Shown one piece after another: positions 37,137-49,362 of a DNA stretch of 64,000 nt; position 1 is the stretch's first letter; the number at the start of each line of letters is the position of its first letter. Both the position numbers and the translations under genes were made by a program. This DNA is from Limnephilus marmoratus (Eukaryota > Arthropoda > Insecta > Trichoptera > Limnephilidae): assembly GCA_917880885.1 (NCBI GenBank), contig OU862910.1:19604710-19668709 (forward strand), read 5' to 3'. A model generated the notes under the pieces. It saw only the letters and a program-made list of their open reading frames with translations. It was not told where the DNA came from and ran no database searches.

Positions 37137-37390
37137 AAACTCTCTTTTTTTAATAACTTTTGAAGATTGTTCCCATCAATGTAATATATCATTGAAGAAG
37201 AAGAAAACAATAATAATCTAAACGAAAATATGAAAAAGAACAATACACAGAAAAATATAAAATGATAATGGTCGCAACTGGGACTCGAACCCAGAACCTT
37301 TCGTGCCACCATTATCTTTTCTATTTTTCTGTGTCTTGTTCTCTTTCATATTTTCGTTAAGATTTTTATTGTTATCTTCTTCTCCAATAT
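37137..37390. repeat. Foldback 3 with tRNA T-arm in the loop
   Basis: Arms of about 75 nt, for example GAAAACAATAATAATCTAAA against TTAAGATTTTTATTGTTATC, flank a loop that on the minus strand contains GGTTCTGGGTTCGAGTCCCA. The T-arm CTGGGTTCGAGTCCCAG is the same 17 nt as in the 34.8-kb palindrome. The outer left part, with CCCATCAATGTAATATATCA, matches the outer arm of foldback 1. A tRNA-derived head seems to have been captured in, or given rise to, this foldback family. Confidence 0.65.
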
Positions 37391-37889
37391 TTTGAAATAT
37401 TTCTTTAGAAAGGTATTTACACAAGTACAATGCGATATAATCAAAGAAATATTCAAACACCACATCTTCATCAAGTTTTTTGTTCAAATCGAATCGACTG
37501 AATAATAAATATTTCAGGAAAAGCAAAATCCCTGAAAACTACGGTAGCAAGGAATCAAAGATTTCAACGAGCGGGTCCGTCGCGCATGCGACCGTGTACT
37601 TGAAATAATAATGAATAAAATGTACCTGTCTTATGATTAATTATATTTCATTAATTTTTCCGGAATTTCCCCACTTTATTGCAATCCCACACATCTCATA
37701 AAGAATGCATAATATACATAAACACAAAAAGTAAATAACAGTGAAAAGGATAAATAATAATGATTAAATAATAATAATAATTCGTTGGGTACATTATTAT
37801 AAAGGTGAATGTTAGACATTGTCAATTATTATTTTCGTTTACATAAATTATTTTATGTTAAGGCGACAATATACCCTAAAATATATTCA

Positions 37890-38120
37890 GAATCTTAACG
37901 ACATAAGTAAAGAAGCCGTGTACACAAATCGCGACACGTGCACTGGACGGAACTACTGTCGAATTTGCCGTATCAAAGAAAAGAAGAAGAAGATAAATAA
38001 TGTGGGAATCTTAACGACGTAAGTGAAGAAAGCGTGTAAACAAATATACGCCGCAGGACGGCGTATTGTACGAACGTACGGTCGAATTCACCCTAAAAGG
38101 CCTGGAGATTCGACCTTTCT
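37890..38120. repeat. Two-unit direct repeat, 116-bp period
   Basis: GAATCTTAACGACATAAGTA at 37890 and GAATCTTAACGACGTAAGTG at 38006 begin two diverged units that continue with AAGAAGCCGTGTACACAAAT-like sequence and end with GGTCGAATT. The second unit contains the palindromic TACGCCGCAGGACGGCGTA. An AAGAAG run separates them. The CpG content is high for this neighbourhood. Confidence 0.6.
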
Positions 38121-39359
38121 GCCGTGTTCATTTTAATTAATTCTGAAGAACGTGCTACAAATATTTAAAATGTGTCTCCATGTTGTCCTCCCGAAATTAT
38201 TAATTCATCGTCTAGAAAAATAAAATCTGGTGCTCACCGCTAACTTTATTGTTGAAAAACGGGTTATATAGTTTTGAAATCGTTGTACGTAAAATATATT
38301 AATGATAAGGTACTGTTTTTATTAATCTAATATATAAATAACTCGCATTTCTTGTGCGGCATAGAAATAAAAAAGTTATCATAGTTACGGATTCGCCGGA
38401 AACGATTAAAATGTGAGTTTTGAGCAAACAAAAATTATTAGGATTGTGTACCGCCTTAACAAAAAGCGTTTTACGGAATCAGCTAATTAATGTTTCTTTA
38501 TGTTATCTAAAAATATTTTTCTATTTTCTTACTTAATCATATGTTTAATCTTTTCATTACTTTTGTGTTTTTCACTTTTTTTTTTTTTGAAATGCGTCAG
38601 TGTTTTACCGTTTGTTTATCTCGGTTTTAAGAAATCTATTTGAACGACTGCATTGCTTAAGCGTGTGTATACTTTCTGTTCACTTCAATTCAATGTCATA
38701 CAACTCAAGAACGCACGGTAACGTGTAGGTTTACTAGGTACGATAGTGTTTTATTTTGTTATATTTCCTGTTAACAACCAAACAGTGAGCTAGTTTTAAA
38801 GGCAACAAGTCCTTCTGGTTCTTCTGAGAAAAACCTTACAACATTCACTTATGCAAAGTTTTGAGGAAAAAGTTGTCAATATTTACTTGAAAATATCAGC
38901 GGATTCAACGAATTGTATCCGATAGCCTTAAAAATATTTTTATCCTCTCTTATTGCGCTTTGTTATAAGAATTTTCTTGATAAAAAAACATTGCAAGCTA
39001 AAAACTATTTTTATCCTCTTATTCATTGCATTACGTTGCAACACATATTATGTAGAAGTAGGTGCACATTTTATGTAGTTTTATTTACTAAAACATTACA
39101 TTCTGTTTATTTACTAAAACATTATATTGACACATATACATACTGCTCTGAGCACAATTCTTTCAATCGGATCATATTGATAACTTAGTACAAATAAAGT
39201 ATTTTTTTAAGTCAAACAATTCGGTATAGAATGAGTCGCGGTTGAATTGACACCTGTTTAAATCTAGTAGTGTTATAATTTTAGAAAAAAAAAACAGATA
39301 ATTTGATAAATAACATTATGCTTACGCATGTTAAATACTGTGACCTAGTAGGACCACTA
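38121..39359. other. Non-coding, no clear feature
   Basis: AT-rich sequence with spurious open frames such as 38913-39188. No gene or repeat edge supported. Confidence 0.5.
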
Positions 39360-39701
39360 TTTTTTTTTTTTTTACATGAGCTCCACACAGGAGGCCCTGA
39401 GGAAAATAATTTCCCTCAGGGCCTATGTCATCTTTGGGAATGCTGTGTGGAGGGTTTTTTAAGGAAAGGAAGGAGAGGAGAGTTCTGGGAAGGAAAAGGG
39501 TTTAGGGGTGGGTAGGAATCTGGAGTTCAGTGTGTCCTGGTCATCCTCCTCCAAGACCTAAACAAACCTCACCCCATGAACCCGGGCACCCCTGCTAAAT
39601 CACCAAACGTAGCGAACCACTTGGGGTGACCTATGGCAGAGGTGTTGGTTATCCAATAAAGGTTCCCGGGGCGACGGTACCCATTCCCGCCTCCCAAATT
39701 G
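39360..39701 (-). mobile_element. Poly(A)-tailed retroposon family B, copy 1
   Basis: On the minus strand the unit starts AATTTGGGAGGCGGGAATGG and ends in an A-tract at 39360-39373. A stem-loop of CCCTGAGG with CCTCAGGG lies near the tail. A second copy at 50681-51000 is about 90% or more identical by eye, including both ends. No ORF is present and I see no convincing A/B box, so it is either a SINE or a fixed-length 3' end of a LINE. Confidence 0.7.
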
Positions 39702-40601
39702 AAAAGCTTGGTTTCATAGTGCTTTCACACAAACGAAGTATTGAAATCCGTAAGTCTAAACTTAAACTTTAGAAATAAAAATCTAAAAAAAATAAAAATC
39801 TATTGTAAGAGCTTAGAAAGGAATCGGATTTACTTATGAGATCATACTACATTATTCACTAAACTATTCTTATAAGAATTGAGTAACAAATGGTATATTT
39901 CTTATCTATCTTCTATTTACATAAATAAGAAAGTCTAATGGCGGGCGGTCACGTGGCTGACAACTGGCAAGCGGTGTTTTTTTTTTTTTTTTTATAAAAA
40001 CCTACAGTTTTATTCCGATGTTGATGAGATTTTGCATACTTCACCACCAAAAATGAAGGAAGGTCACTGTCTAAGTCTGATTTCGAAGAACTCTCTGTAA
40101 AGCCCGGGCAACGCCGGAGACTTCAGCTAATGTCTAATAATCATTGGCAATCTATTTCACAAGAGCCCAGCCTAAAAAAATATCACTATTTTTACGAATG
40201 TAAGTAATAATTACTGTATCTGTCAGTATCATTATTTGGACATTACAAATTACCATTCAAAGTTGGCAACATTGAATCAAGTGGTTATGACTCAGTCGCT
40301 AATTTAAATTCTTGATTAATCTAACAGCTGGTGCAAATAAAAAAAATTTATTGAGCATAAAAAGAGATTGTAAAGAAAAATTTTAAATTGCCAAATTATG
40401 TACATACACTACGTACCTCCTGCTTACGAAAGAAAAATACCTAAGAACATATTATTTTATATGTACCTACTTTTGAATAAGAATTTTTATTTGTTAGTAC
40501 TTGCCTACGCAATTGTGTTTGATTATTTCGCCGGCAAGACGAAATAACTCACCTAAGATTCATAATTATTTTAAAACCAAGTTAATCGTAGACAATACAC
40601 A
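39702..40601. other. Non-coding; possible Helitron-type end at 40099-40131
   Basis: AAAGCCCGGGCAACGCCGGA, then GACTTCAGCTAATG, resembles the GCCCGGGCAACGCCGGGT...AGCTAGT ends that recur in invertebrate genomes. A related but poorer motif lies at 40932-40965 inside the next MITE. No matching 5' terminus was found. Confidence 0.4.
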
Positions 40602-40603
40602 TA

Positions 40604-41279
40604 TAGTCCGTCAAATAAGAGTAGAAAATATAAAAACTTGAACTACTAAATTTGTAGACTGGCAACACCAATTTAACTGTCAAATATTTTTGTGAAGTGC
40701 AATGACACTGGATGTATAGAACACAGTAAACCACATTTTAAAAAACATTTTTTCTTCATGACATAAATTTTATTAAAAGGTGATTTATAAAGCGATTTGC
40801 CTTAATTTAATTTAACATTAATTTGAATTTAACAATAGATAGAAAGGAAGAATCACTAATGGTAAGTTTAGTTACACTACTTTTAGATCTGAATGAGTTA
40901 AATATATTCAGATCTAAAATTAGAGATATGATCTAAAGCCCAGGCAACGCTAGGTACTTTATCCAGTTTTATATAAATGTGAGCAATTTCTAAACTGTGC
41001 TTTATATTTTAGTACATTATAGTTATTCTTCATTATGTTAACACAAAATTGCAAAGGTACCTATAATAATAATATACCTATATGCAATTATAATTTAGAG
41101 ATCGGCGGGTATCTATACTGCAATGAAAAAATATTTTTTCCACTATTATGCCTTTTTAATTTTTTATAAAAATGTAGGTTACACAGCTTTACTTTAACAC
41201 CATGAGTTATGTGTTTAGTATTGCCATTTGATCAACAGTGGCGCCCTCATATATTTTCTACTCTTATTTGACAAACTTG
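40604..41279. mobile_element. TIR element, Tc1/mariner-like non-autonomous
   Basis: GTCAAATAAGAGTAGAAAAT near the left end is exactly inverted near the right end. TA dinucleotides at 40602-40603 and 41280-41281 fit a TA target, though the outermost 8-9 bp differ between ends. The 676-bp interior has a 14-bp perfect hairpin (40881-40894 with 40906-40919) and no transposase. Confidence 0.6.
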
Positions 41280-41428
41280 TACATTTGAATGATGCACTTT
41301 TATACTCATTGTAGGTACATATTTTAATTAAATTATTGTATTGTTCATTTCGCAGGTGAACAATGTTGTTGAAACATGTCATTATTTTATGAGCACTGTT
41401 ACTTATTATTGTTGATAAATTTTATTAA

Positions 41429-42022
41429 CCCTCCGCCCGTCGCGTCTTTTTTTAACGCGAGGTGTCGCGCGGGTCGCTGTGGACCCCAAAACTAAATATG
41501 ATTAAATTGTTGTTATAGCTTACATTTTACGTGTTATTTTAACTGTTGTAGTCAGGTGATAATGACTGCATTGAAATAAAAAGAAATATTAAAAATTAGA
41601 TATTTATTTTCAATGTAAAAGCTTAAAAATCATCAAAGATCATTTTTTCACTATTTTGAATCAGACTTTTTGAATAGAAAACTTTAAAAAAAAATTTAAC
41701 CAATTTTTATCAAACTCATAACTATTTGAGATTGATACAGACTTCTTATTATTACAAAAAAAATCTATAAAATATAATGAAAAAAACGTATGAATTTAAT
41801 TTTTCATTATATTTTGTTGATTTTTTTTAGCCTCACGCCGAAACACAAGTCTGTATCTCACATCGCACATGCGCAGACTGAATGTTGGCGGCGCTAGCGT
41901 CACGTATAGTCCCTTTTAGGAAGCTACCTAAAGTAAGGAATCATTGGGAACATTTTAAATGTACATAATTAGCATTCCTGTAAAATCTGGGCTTTTAAAG
42001 ACCCCACGCGACGGGTCGAGGG
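41429..42022. mobile_element. piggyBac-like MITE with TTAA duplication
   Basis: The ends CCCTCCGCCCGTCGCGT and, inverted, CCCTCGACCCGTCGCGT differ at two positions. TTAA flanks both sides (41425-41428 and 42023-42026), as piggyBac transposition requires. The left subterminal region repeats GCG-rich words. The 594-bp interior has no transposase, so it would need one in trans. Confidence 0.82.
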
Positions 42023-42026
42023 TTAA

Positions 42027-42840
42027 CAGACTGGGAAAGGCCTTCCTGATCGAAATATTGCATTACTCCCAAAATATTGACAATTTTGATAATTGACAAA
42101 TTTGACATTGACAATTAATAATAATTTATGAAGAAAATGGCGACTTCTTTACACTGTTTATAACTGGTAATAAATAATTGTCCAGCATAAGTATGTGTGT
42201 TCATCGTAAGATTATCAAGGCTCATTTTCACTACATCCGAATGATAATCAACGTTTCGTAATATGTTTTTAGCAGGTATTCTTAATTGAATGGATCAACA
42301 CAAAAGTTGTTATTACTTACAAGCAAGTCCGCGAATTCGTCAGTAGAATGGCGTTTTTTAACGTTTCACAACTTCTTTTGTTGCCAATATGAGCGCGTAG
42401 AAGGCACAAATGTACCTACAACTTACATGGGACAACCAATTTGCACGCCATCTTATGTGAAAAGAAATATTCTTAAATCTGACCAGATTCTTTTTGGATA
42501 ACAAAAAATAATATGAAAAATATATACATTTGAAATAATCAAAGGTTATATAAATTGCGAACTACCTCTTCTATTCCCATCCAAGTTGACAGATATACAG
42601 GTATGTATATAATTTAATTAACAGTTTGAGCACACACAAAGTGACGAACAAAAAGCGTTCTAAAAAATGTGTGGTGGACCAATTGGAATACAATTTGTTG
42701 AGGCAAAAAATTCTTTGATGTGTTCACCTTTCGAGCAATAAATTTAACGCTTTTACCGAATGCTATTAATAGAGCACCATAATTCGTCATATTTTCTTGA
42801 GCGTTGAGTACTACTTCGACGTGTATAGCCCATTCACATG
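42027..42840. other. Non-coding, no clear feature
   Basis: AT-rich sequence. The open frame at 42286-42501 contains nothing recognised. Confidence 0.5.
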
Positions 42841-42921
42841 ATTCATTTATCGTTCATTTCGTGATTTCATTCCGCCTCTTTCCCTCGAAATGAACCGTGT
42901 GAACACGAAAGTGAATAGAGA

Positions 42922-42972
42922 CAGTGCCGAATGAAGCATTCCAACAATGTTGGAATGCTTCCTTCGGCACTG
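42922..42972. repeat. Hairpin within a GC-richer island
   Basis: CAGTGCCGA and AAGCATTCCAACA are followed by TTGGAATGCTT and TCGGCACTG, giving a nearly full stem of about 23 bp with a tiny loop. The neighbourhood (42840-43110) is GC-richer, with repeated GTGAACA and TCACTCG words and CGTGTA(TA)GCCCA at both 42821 and 43081, so it may be a small transposon whose ends I could not fix. Confidence 0.6.
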
Positions 42973-43099
42973 TTCACTCGCAACCGGAATCGACGCGAAT
43001 GATGTGTGTGAACACTCAAGTGAACAGTTTTTCACTCGCAAATTAGTCGGCCCGTCGGCCGAAATGTTCTGGCGTGAGAACGTGTAGCCCATAAATGAA

Positions 43100-43790
43100 C
43101 TAATACCTAGATCGATATCTTCCGGCTTTTTGTTCCCAACTGGTTTCAACACTATTTTAACTGTCAAAATGAAAATTTTATTACTCTGACGTCACATACC
43201 ATCGACAAGAATAGTGAAAAGTAAAAAAAAAAGGGGGTACTACCATAAACAATATAAATCCCTACCCACTACCCAATTTATCAGCCTAAAAATTATTTTA
43301 AAAATAAAATATCCAAGATGTTAAAAGTATTTATTTATTAATCCACATATGTATAAATTCACAAAATAATATACAAACATATTTTAAAGGTGTTGAAAGA
43401 TATTCATTACAAAGCAGTCTTTTTAGGATAATTTTAAAAAGATGTTCATTGTGATGTCTTATAAATAATAAAAAAGAACAAGACAAGTAAGATAAATGAG
43501 GACAACAATTTCATCCTATATTGAGTATACTTTAAATATATGCATTCAGAGAGAGCCGGAAAGAATTCAATACTCGTAGCGATGCGTTCCGTTGCATTAT
43601 TTTGTTGGGCGTATCTCAATTGACGCCTGGTCCCCGCCATTTGCAACTGCATTCTCCTCTTTCTGGGTGTTAGAGTTGAGACTTCCTCTTACCTAGAAAA
43701 ACACAATATTTCAAACAAATTACCACATTATTCAAAACAAAAACCTATAATTGCACCGTGTAAAAAGGTAGTCCAGTTAAATGACCAACT
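43100..43790. other. Non-coding, no clear feature
   Basis: AT-rich with an A10-G5 run near 43223. The minus-strand frame 43446-43652 is not recognised. Confidence 0.45.
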
Positions 43791-43794
43791 TTAC

Positions 43795-44267
43795 CATCAT
43801 GCTGTTTCTGCAGGGGTAGGCAGAGAGGACAGACCACCAAACAACTCAATCTTGGCACACACTCCTTGCCTCGTTCACATTCATACATGCTATTCTATTA
43901 TTCTGACTCTTGACATGGCCTGACTCAAGTATCAGATTCACTTGGTCATGCCATGTCTTCCTCGGCTTCTTTTACCATTCACATTTGGAACGTGTACACT
44001 ATTTTCCTCGTTCATTCGCTTTACATGGCCAAACCATCTGAGCGTCTCTTTCTTAACCTTTCTCAGTATGCTTACATCAGCCTTGCATTCTTTGCGGATC
44101 TCCACGTTTCTCACACGATCATGGATGGTTTTACTACACACATGCCTCAGGGATCTCATTTCTACAACATTCAATATACTTTTTTCCTTCCTCTGCCAGT
44201 TCAATGCCTCACTGCCATACATCAGGGCAGGTACCAGCAGTCCATTACAGACGAGGTGATTTTTCAC
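43795..44267 (-). pseudogene. LINE reverse transcriptase C-terminal remnant
   Basis: On the minus strand a 109-codon frame (43938-44267) holds LVPALMYGSEA, VEMRSLRHVC, DRVRNVEIR and LRWFGHVKRMNEE. This is the connection region that follows the RT catalytic core in a group of insect LINEs. Downstream, out of frame, NEARSVCQD and a SAYP-like end near 43800-43870 correspond to the natural C-terminus. The YADD box and everything upstream are missing. It is diverged from the RTE-like copy at 23818-24840 and belongs to another subfamily. Decayed relic. Confidence 0.65.
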
Positions 44268-44920
44268 AAAAACGGTGCTCTACAAATCATCCAAATATTA
44301 TTAAAATGTACTTATACCCAATATCTGATTTCATCATCTGCCTCTTCTTTGAAGTCGTTGATTTTGTCCTCGTCAAAGGTAAAGCTCTTGTGGAAGTCCT
44401 CCTTGTATCACTGATATTACATTCTGGTATTGATTATCAATTATTTTATCTAGAAAAACACAATATTGCAGGTCAATTATCACATTATTCTAAACAAAAG
44501 ATACCAGACGCCGATTACCAAGCGAACGCTTACCCGGGATGCTTTTGAGGATCGAATTGCTGCTGCTGGGCTTCGGGACACTCCTTAAGTGGGTCGGTAA
44601 CTTATGTCGAATTGAATCAATATCTTCACAGCCACAGACACCGCAATGATATCAAGGAATCATTTTCACAAATATTTACGCCGGTGTTGGGAGGTTAGGA
44701 ATATCCGGTTCGAACAATGTGCTATCTCTATTTGACAATTTTGACATATAATACCACAGATATCCTACTAGATATACTACTCAGTTCTCAACAGTGTTTC
44801 TATGGAAATTTGGACCAATAAAATGATATTTTCATTAATCATACGTCACGACATGGTCACGACACAAAAAAGTTCGGAGTTATACCCCCCTGGTGTAGCC
44901 GGAGCGGCTTAAATGTCAAA
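44268..44920. other. Non-coding, no clear feature
   Basis: No gene or repeat boundary supported. Frames running through 44204-44548 overlap the RT relic on the other strand and are incidental. Confidence 0.45.
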
Positions 44921-44926
44921 ATGCTC

Positions 44927-44983
44927 CGTTTAGTTCGCTTTTCGGAATAACTGTAGGAGTTATTCCGAAAAGCGAACTAAACG
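44927..44983. repeat. Perfect 26-bp hairpin with 5-nt loop
   Basis: Arm 44927-44952 (starts CGTTTAGTTCGCTTTTCGG) is exactly complementary to 44958-44983, around the loop GTAGG. Sequence on either side is not complementary, so the symmetry stops abruptly. It could be the relic of a minimal foldback MITE or encode a short hairpin RNA. Confidence 0.85.
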
Positions 44984-47760
44984 TCATAGAATAGTCATTC
45001 TCATAGAAATCGTTGTTTCTCCCTTACTATCATAGTGAAAAATATGATCTAAACGGTATTGGAATAAACGGTAATGGAAAGAGAAAATAATGCTCTATAT
45101 ATTCAATATAACAATTACAAAAGAACAAAGTTTCTGATCGAATTTGAAAAAAAAATTATGAAACATTGTGAATTTTTTATGAATTATTTTTATATGAAAC
45201 GACAATAAAGTGAGGTGACAGAAACGTTTATAATTTATTTGTCTAACAAAATAAGTGTGTGTTTTAATATTTTTTTGTTACCAGTAATTTTAGTTAGAAT
45301 AAAAGCAAGGAGAGCCATTTTTTTTTACTTTTCAAAGTTTACATTAAAAATTATTTTTTTTTAAAAATTACATGGTTATTTCTAATAATAAATTTTCGAA
45401 GCATATTTCATCACCTTTCCAAAACAATTTTTGGTTTTTGGATACGTTAATAAATATTCCATTTATATGGATTTTATTGCAAGCTGAGGCCTATTTTGGA
45501 ATAAAAAAATTTTCATGGTAGAAAAATACTGGTAGATATCAGTTTTCAGGTTATTATTTAACCATATGTTCATTTTATAGTGCTGAAATTTATTTACTGT
45601 TTACAAGAATCGCCAATTTCTCGTAATTTAGTTTGACGTTATCGGAAATGTCAATTGAAATCGTAAATATTCCCGAAATTAGCCGTCAGCGCCGGACGAA
45701 TTCCAATGCGCGCCGCGACTACGCTCGACGACTTCGTAGCGGAACTCTTCCTTCGAAGGAACGGTCTGAACACTCGGTGAAACGAGAATGGAACATTTCA
45801 TCGAGTAAACCTTCATCCGAGTGAACCTTGTGACTTCAGCATTACGGCTGTACGAATAGCAATAAAGAGTAGATGAAAAATCAATTATTGTTACAAAATG
45901 ACAGGCATAGACGTAGGCAGAGTGAGAAATGGTCCATCATTTATGAAAATTGTGTTAAAACGACTTTTATTCACCGAACGAATGACAATGACATAAATTT
46001 ATCAGTTATTGGACTGTGAAAGTACTCTAAATCATAATACATATTATACTTTAATTGATTACAATTTATTTCTATTTTAAATCGTACTTTGCACATTGAA
46101 TCTTCCATAAAAATGGTGTGTTTATTATATTTAAGAAAACAAGGAAATATATTTCTCAATCATGTTGTAGCAGTCGAGAATTTGCGCAAAATCAATGCAG
46201 TCTTGAGATGAAAAATGCTCAAAAACGCTCACATTTCCACACAGAGACATCATATAAAATTTCAAGTTTACGCTTTTCTTTCTTTTTCCAGTCGTTCTCT
46301 GATTTTAAAAGGCACATGTTGTAGAAAAAAACAGATCAGAAGATACATTACAAAATGTTCTTATTTATTACGATAATATTATTTATTATTCATTGGAATA
46401 TTTATGTTAATATGATAAACAAAAAATATGGCCGCAGTGTTTGTCTTTTGTTCTTTACGACTAGGTGAGCCCATGAAAATTTTACTTTAACACGGAAAAT
46501 GTTAATGCGGTCCCCGAGATAGACTCTTTGTCAAAAGACAAATTTACATTAATTAAGCATTCATCACTTTAAAATTTTGTTAATTTGTCTGAGGACATAC
46601 AGGTGTATCGGGTGATGGATGGGTAATGTGTTTTTCTTCAATTCAAAAACTTCACACTTCATAGGACAACTAATATGGTTGGGTACTTATATATTTATTT
46701 AAATACGTACTTAATGTTGGTACAATCTACTGACATTTAAAAAAATCTTTCCTTGAATTTAAGTACCTAAAAAAAAATCGCAAACACACAATTCGCTTTA
46801 CAAATGTGCGCTATGAGATATGGCGTGGCTATGACTCCGTGAAGGCATATTAATAGTTGAGAGGCCACATTTATTTCTTTATTCTTTTCTAACTCATGGA
46901 CGAAAAAACAGAAAGAGATGTTACACCAGATTTCAGTGCAGTCAATTTAGTGCCATTGATATTAATTCTTAACCCTCTACTTTTATGTAACTCTCCAAAA
47001 TTTTAAGTCGGATTCCACATAAATTCTTGACGCACGTGGGCTTGCACTCCTACGCTAATTACGTATTTTAATTTGATTTCTTACTTTAAAGTCGAGGCAT
47101 CATTAAATTGTTGCTGAATAACAAATTTCTCATTGGTTTCTTAAATGTAATGAAGGTGACGTATCTGCCAAATCTAAGAACACTATCACAAAATATGTTT
47201 CTATTTGCTTTCTCAATAATCTCAGTATTTAGGGTTGAAGTGATATAATGAGTAGTAAATGACAGTCCATCAGAAAAGTTGAATGGTTTACGGTTAATAA
47301 ATTTGATTATATTTTATTTCACCCAAACCAATGGACTATAGAAAAAAAAACAGTACATATTGCAAGTAGCCAATGACATAACTTTGAAATAGTAATGAAT
47401 GACGAAATATTTACGTCAAACAATAATTAATGAAATGATTTTTTTTATTGGTAAACAAAATTTCATGGACATATTGTTTTGATAATTGCATTATCATGTT
47501 CACAGATTACGGTCAATGATTTGATCGCTGCGATAGTAATGTTTACAGTTTACCTTCTGTTTTGTTCTGGAATAATGTCAGATGTCGTGATTTTACAACA
47601 ATCTCTTCATCTTCTCAGATTTGATGAAAAGATGTTATTAAGTATTGCGACATATAGATACATGATCTCAATAATTGGCATAAAAAATCTTTGATTTTGA
47701 AATATCTAAAAATCTAAAGAAATCTTTCAAATTTACGTAGCAGATGTTTTAGATCATAGG
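44984..47760. other. Non-coding; GC-richer patch at 45630-45830
   Basis: A less AT-rich patch at 45630-45830 gives a 63-codon frame of low-complexity basic residues that I cannot assign. The rest, including 46118-46324 and 47479-47694, is AT-rich with spurious frames. Confidence 0.45.
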
Positions 47761-47764
47761 CAAG

Positions 47765-47850
47765 ATTGTCTATAGCAAAGGTTCTCTGTTCTCTATATCA
47801 AAGGTTTTGTTTATAGCAAATAATATTCTCTAAAGCAAATTTTCTACATA
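47765..47850. repeat. Short degenerate minisatellite
   Basis: TCTATAGCAAAGGTTCTC, TCTATATCAAAGGTTTTG, TATAGCAAATAATATTCTC and TAAAGCAAATTTTCTAC are successive diverged units of roughly 20-25 bp. Confidence 0.55.
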
Positions 47851-48212
47851 TATAGCAGGCCTGTTCGAACATTGCGAATGCCTACTGAAAAAAAAACCGC
47901 CTTGTACTATATATTTAAGTCACGGAGATGATAAATGTAAGCTTATTGATGCTAATACACAGCTTGAGCAACTATGTTTAATAGTCATATTTACATAAAA
48001 CAAATCGAATAAATTCGTAATTCATTATATCTAGCGATGTTCGAAATGGTTTTCCAAACATACCTAATAACTCGTGTATATAGAATTTATTACTCTATCT
48101 CTATAAATGGATGTGTGGATTCTACACCATAAGTAGGGTTACCAATTTGGTTCCGACTGGAAAACATTTTTTATAAATATTTAATTAATGGAACCTTACA
48201 GTACCCGAGATG

Positions 48213-48410
48213 GATATTAAATTGCGCGTCTCAACCTCCGAAGGGCTGAGTGAAAAAATGAAGCCTTAAAATGGGGCCTTTTTTAGAGTGTCAGCCACCG
48301 AAATGGCTCAGTGGACGGAGTCATCGATGGAATAAGAAAATAGGCGATATGGGTATCAAACTATGCGTACCAACCTACGTAATCCGAAGGATTCAGTGAA
48401 AAAATGTGTT
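48213..48410. repeat. Partial tandem repeat, period about 140 bp
   Basis: GATATTAAATTGCGCGTCTC and TATCAAACTATGCGTACC each lead to CAACCT.CG, then GAAGG..T.AGTGAAAAAATG. Between them lies GTCAGCCACCGAAATGGCTC. Two unit starts are visible, so this is a dimer remnant of a tandem array. Confidence 0.55.
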
Positions 48411-48542
48411 GAAAGCTCCTAGATTGTAAAAAGCTACAAACGTAAAGAACGTAAAGCTAAAAACCAGCTTTTTTAGCAGTCAACTAAGACAACAAGAAAC
48501 GAAGAAACGCTTATTATTTTTTGTATAGTACAGGGACTACGC

Positions 48543-49354
48543 TAGGCTTGTTGAAAAATTATCGATATATCGATGTATCGATATTTTTAATTCGAAACAT
48601 CGATATTTTCAGCCGATATATTTTGATCCGATATATCGATACATCGATACAAAATATCCAATATCGAAAATTGTATCAAAAACGATATTTTTTTATTTAT
48701 GCAACTAAAGTCACTAGAATCCAAAACCGTACAGGAACGAACGGAAAAAAAGTAACTGTATTGGGTCATGACATCTGGCGGTTGAAATTTTAACTATTCA
48801 TAGCTTACAAATCCATTGTCTTTGCATTAATATTTGTGAGGACTAATACTATCTCGTATGTGTAGGTACATACATAGAAATGTATGCTATTTTTCGCCAT
48901 TTATTTCTAAGCCATTCCTATGTGTTGGTTCCCAATTGTCTATGATTATTGACTATTATAACTTGTTCAAAACACAAAGTCCTTTTTGACAAATTAATTC
49001 GCCAATAGAATTTTACTGAGAAGCATACAAACTTTGTATGCATCTCAGTTTACATATAAGTTAGAAGACAGCTTTTTAGTTTTTGATATTTTTGTAATTA
49101 TTACCTAATACAAATGAATACTGATAAAAATACCTTAATTTTTATTGAGATTTTTGTACATTGTGTATAAAAATTACTATTGATAATATTGAGCTGAATA
49201 CACTATTATTTTAAAAACACAAAATCTTTTGAAAATTTGACCGATATATCGATACATCGATATTTTTTCCTCGATATATCGACGTCGATATTGATATTTT
49301 AATAAATATCGATAAATCGATATATCGATATTTTTTTCACTTTCGACATCCCTA
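48543..49354. mobile_element. Second hAT-like MITE with perfect 8-bp TSD
   Basis: GACTACGC occurs exactly on both sides (48535-48542 and 49355-49362). The ends TAGGCTTGTTGAAAA and, inverted, TAGGGATGTCGAAAG are imperfect inverted repeats. Subterminal blocks on both sides are built from ATCGATATATCGAT-type words, themselves palindromic. The 812-bp interior is non-coding and includes an inverted repeat at 49015-49049. hAT assignment follows from TSD length and TAGG ends. Confidence 0.82.
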
Positions 49355-49362
49355 GACTACGC

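Noticed and set aside
37100..37526. Minus-strand frames of 70 and 102 codons
   Set aside because: They cross the foldback arms and loop and have no domain.
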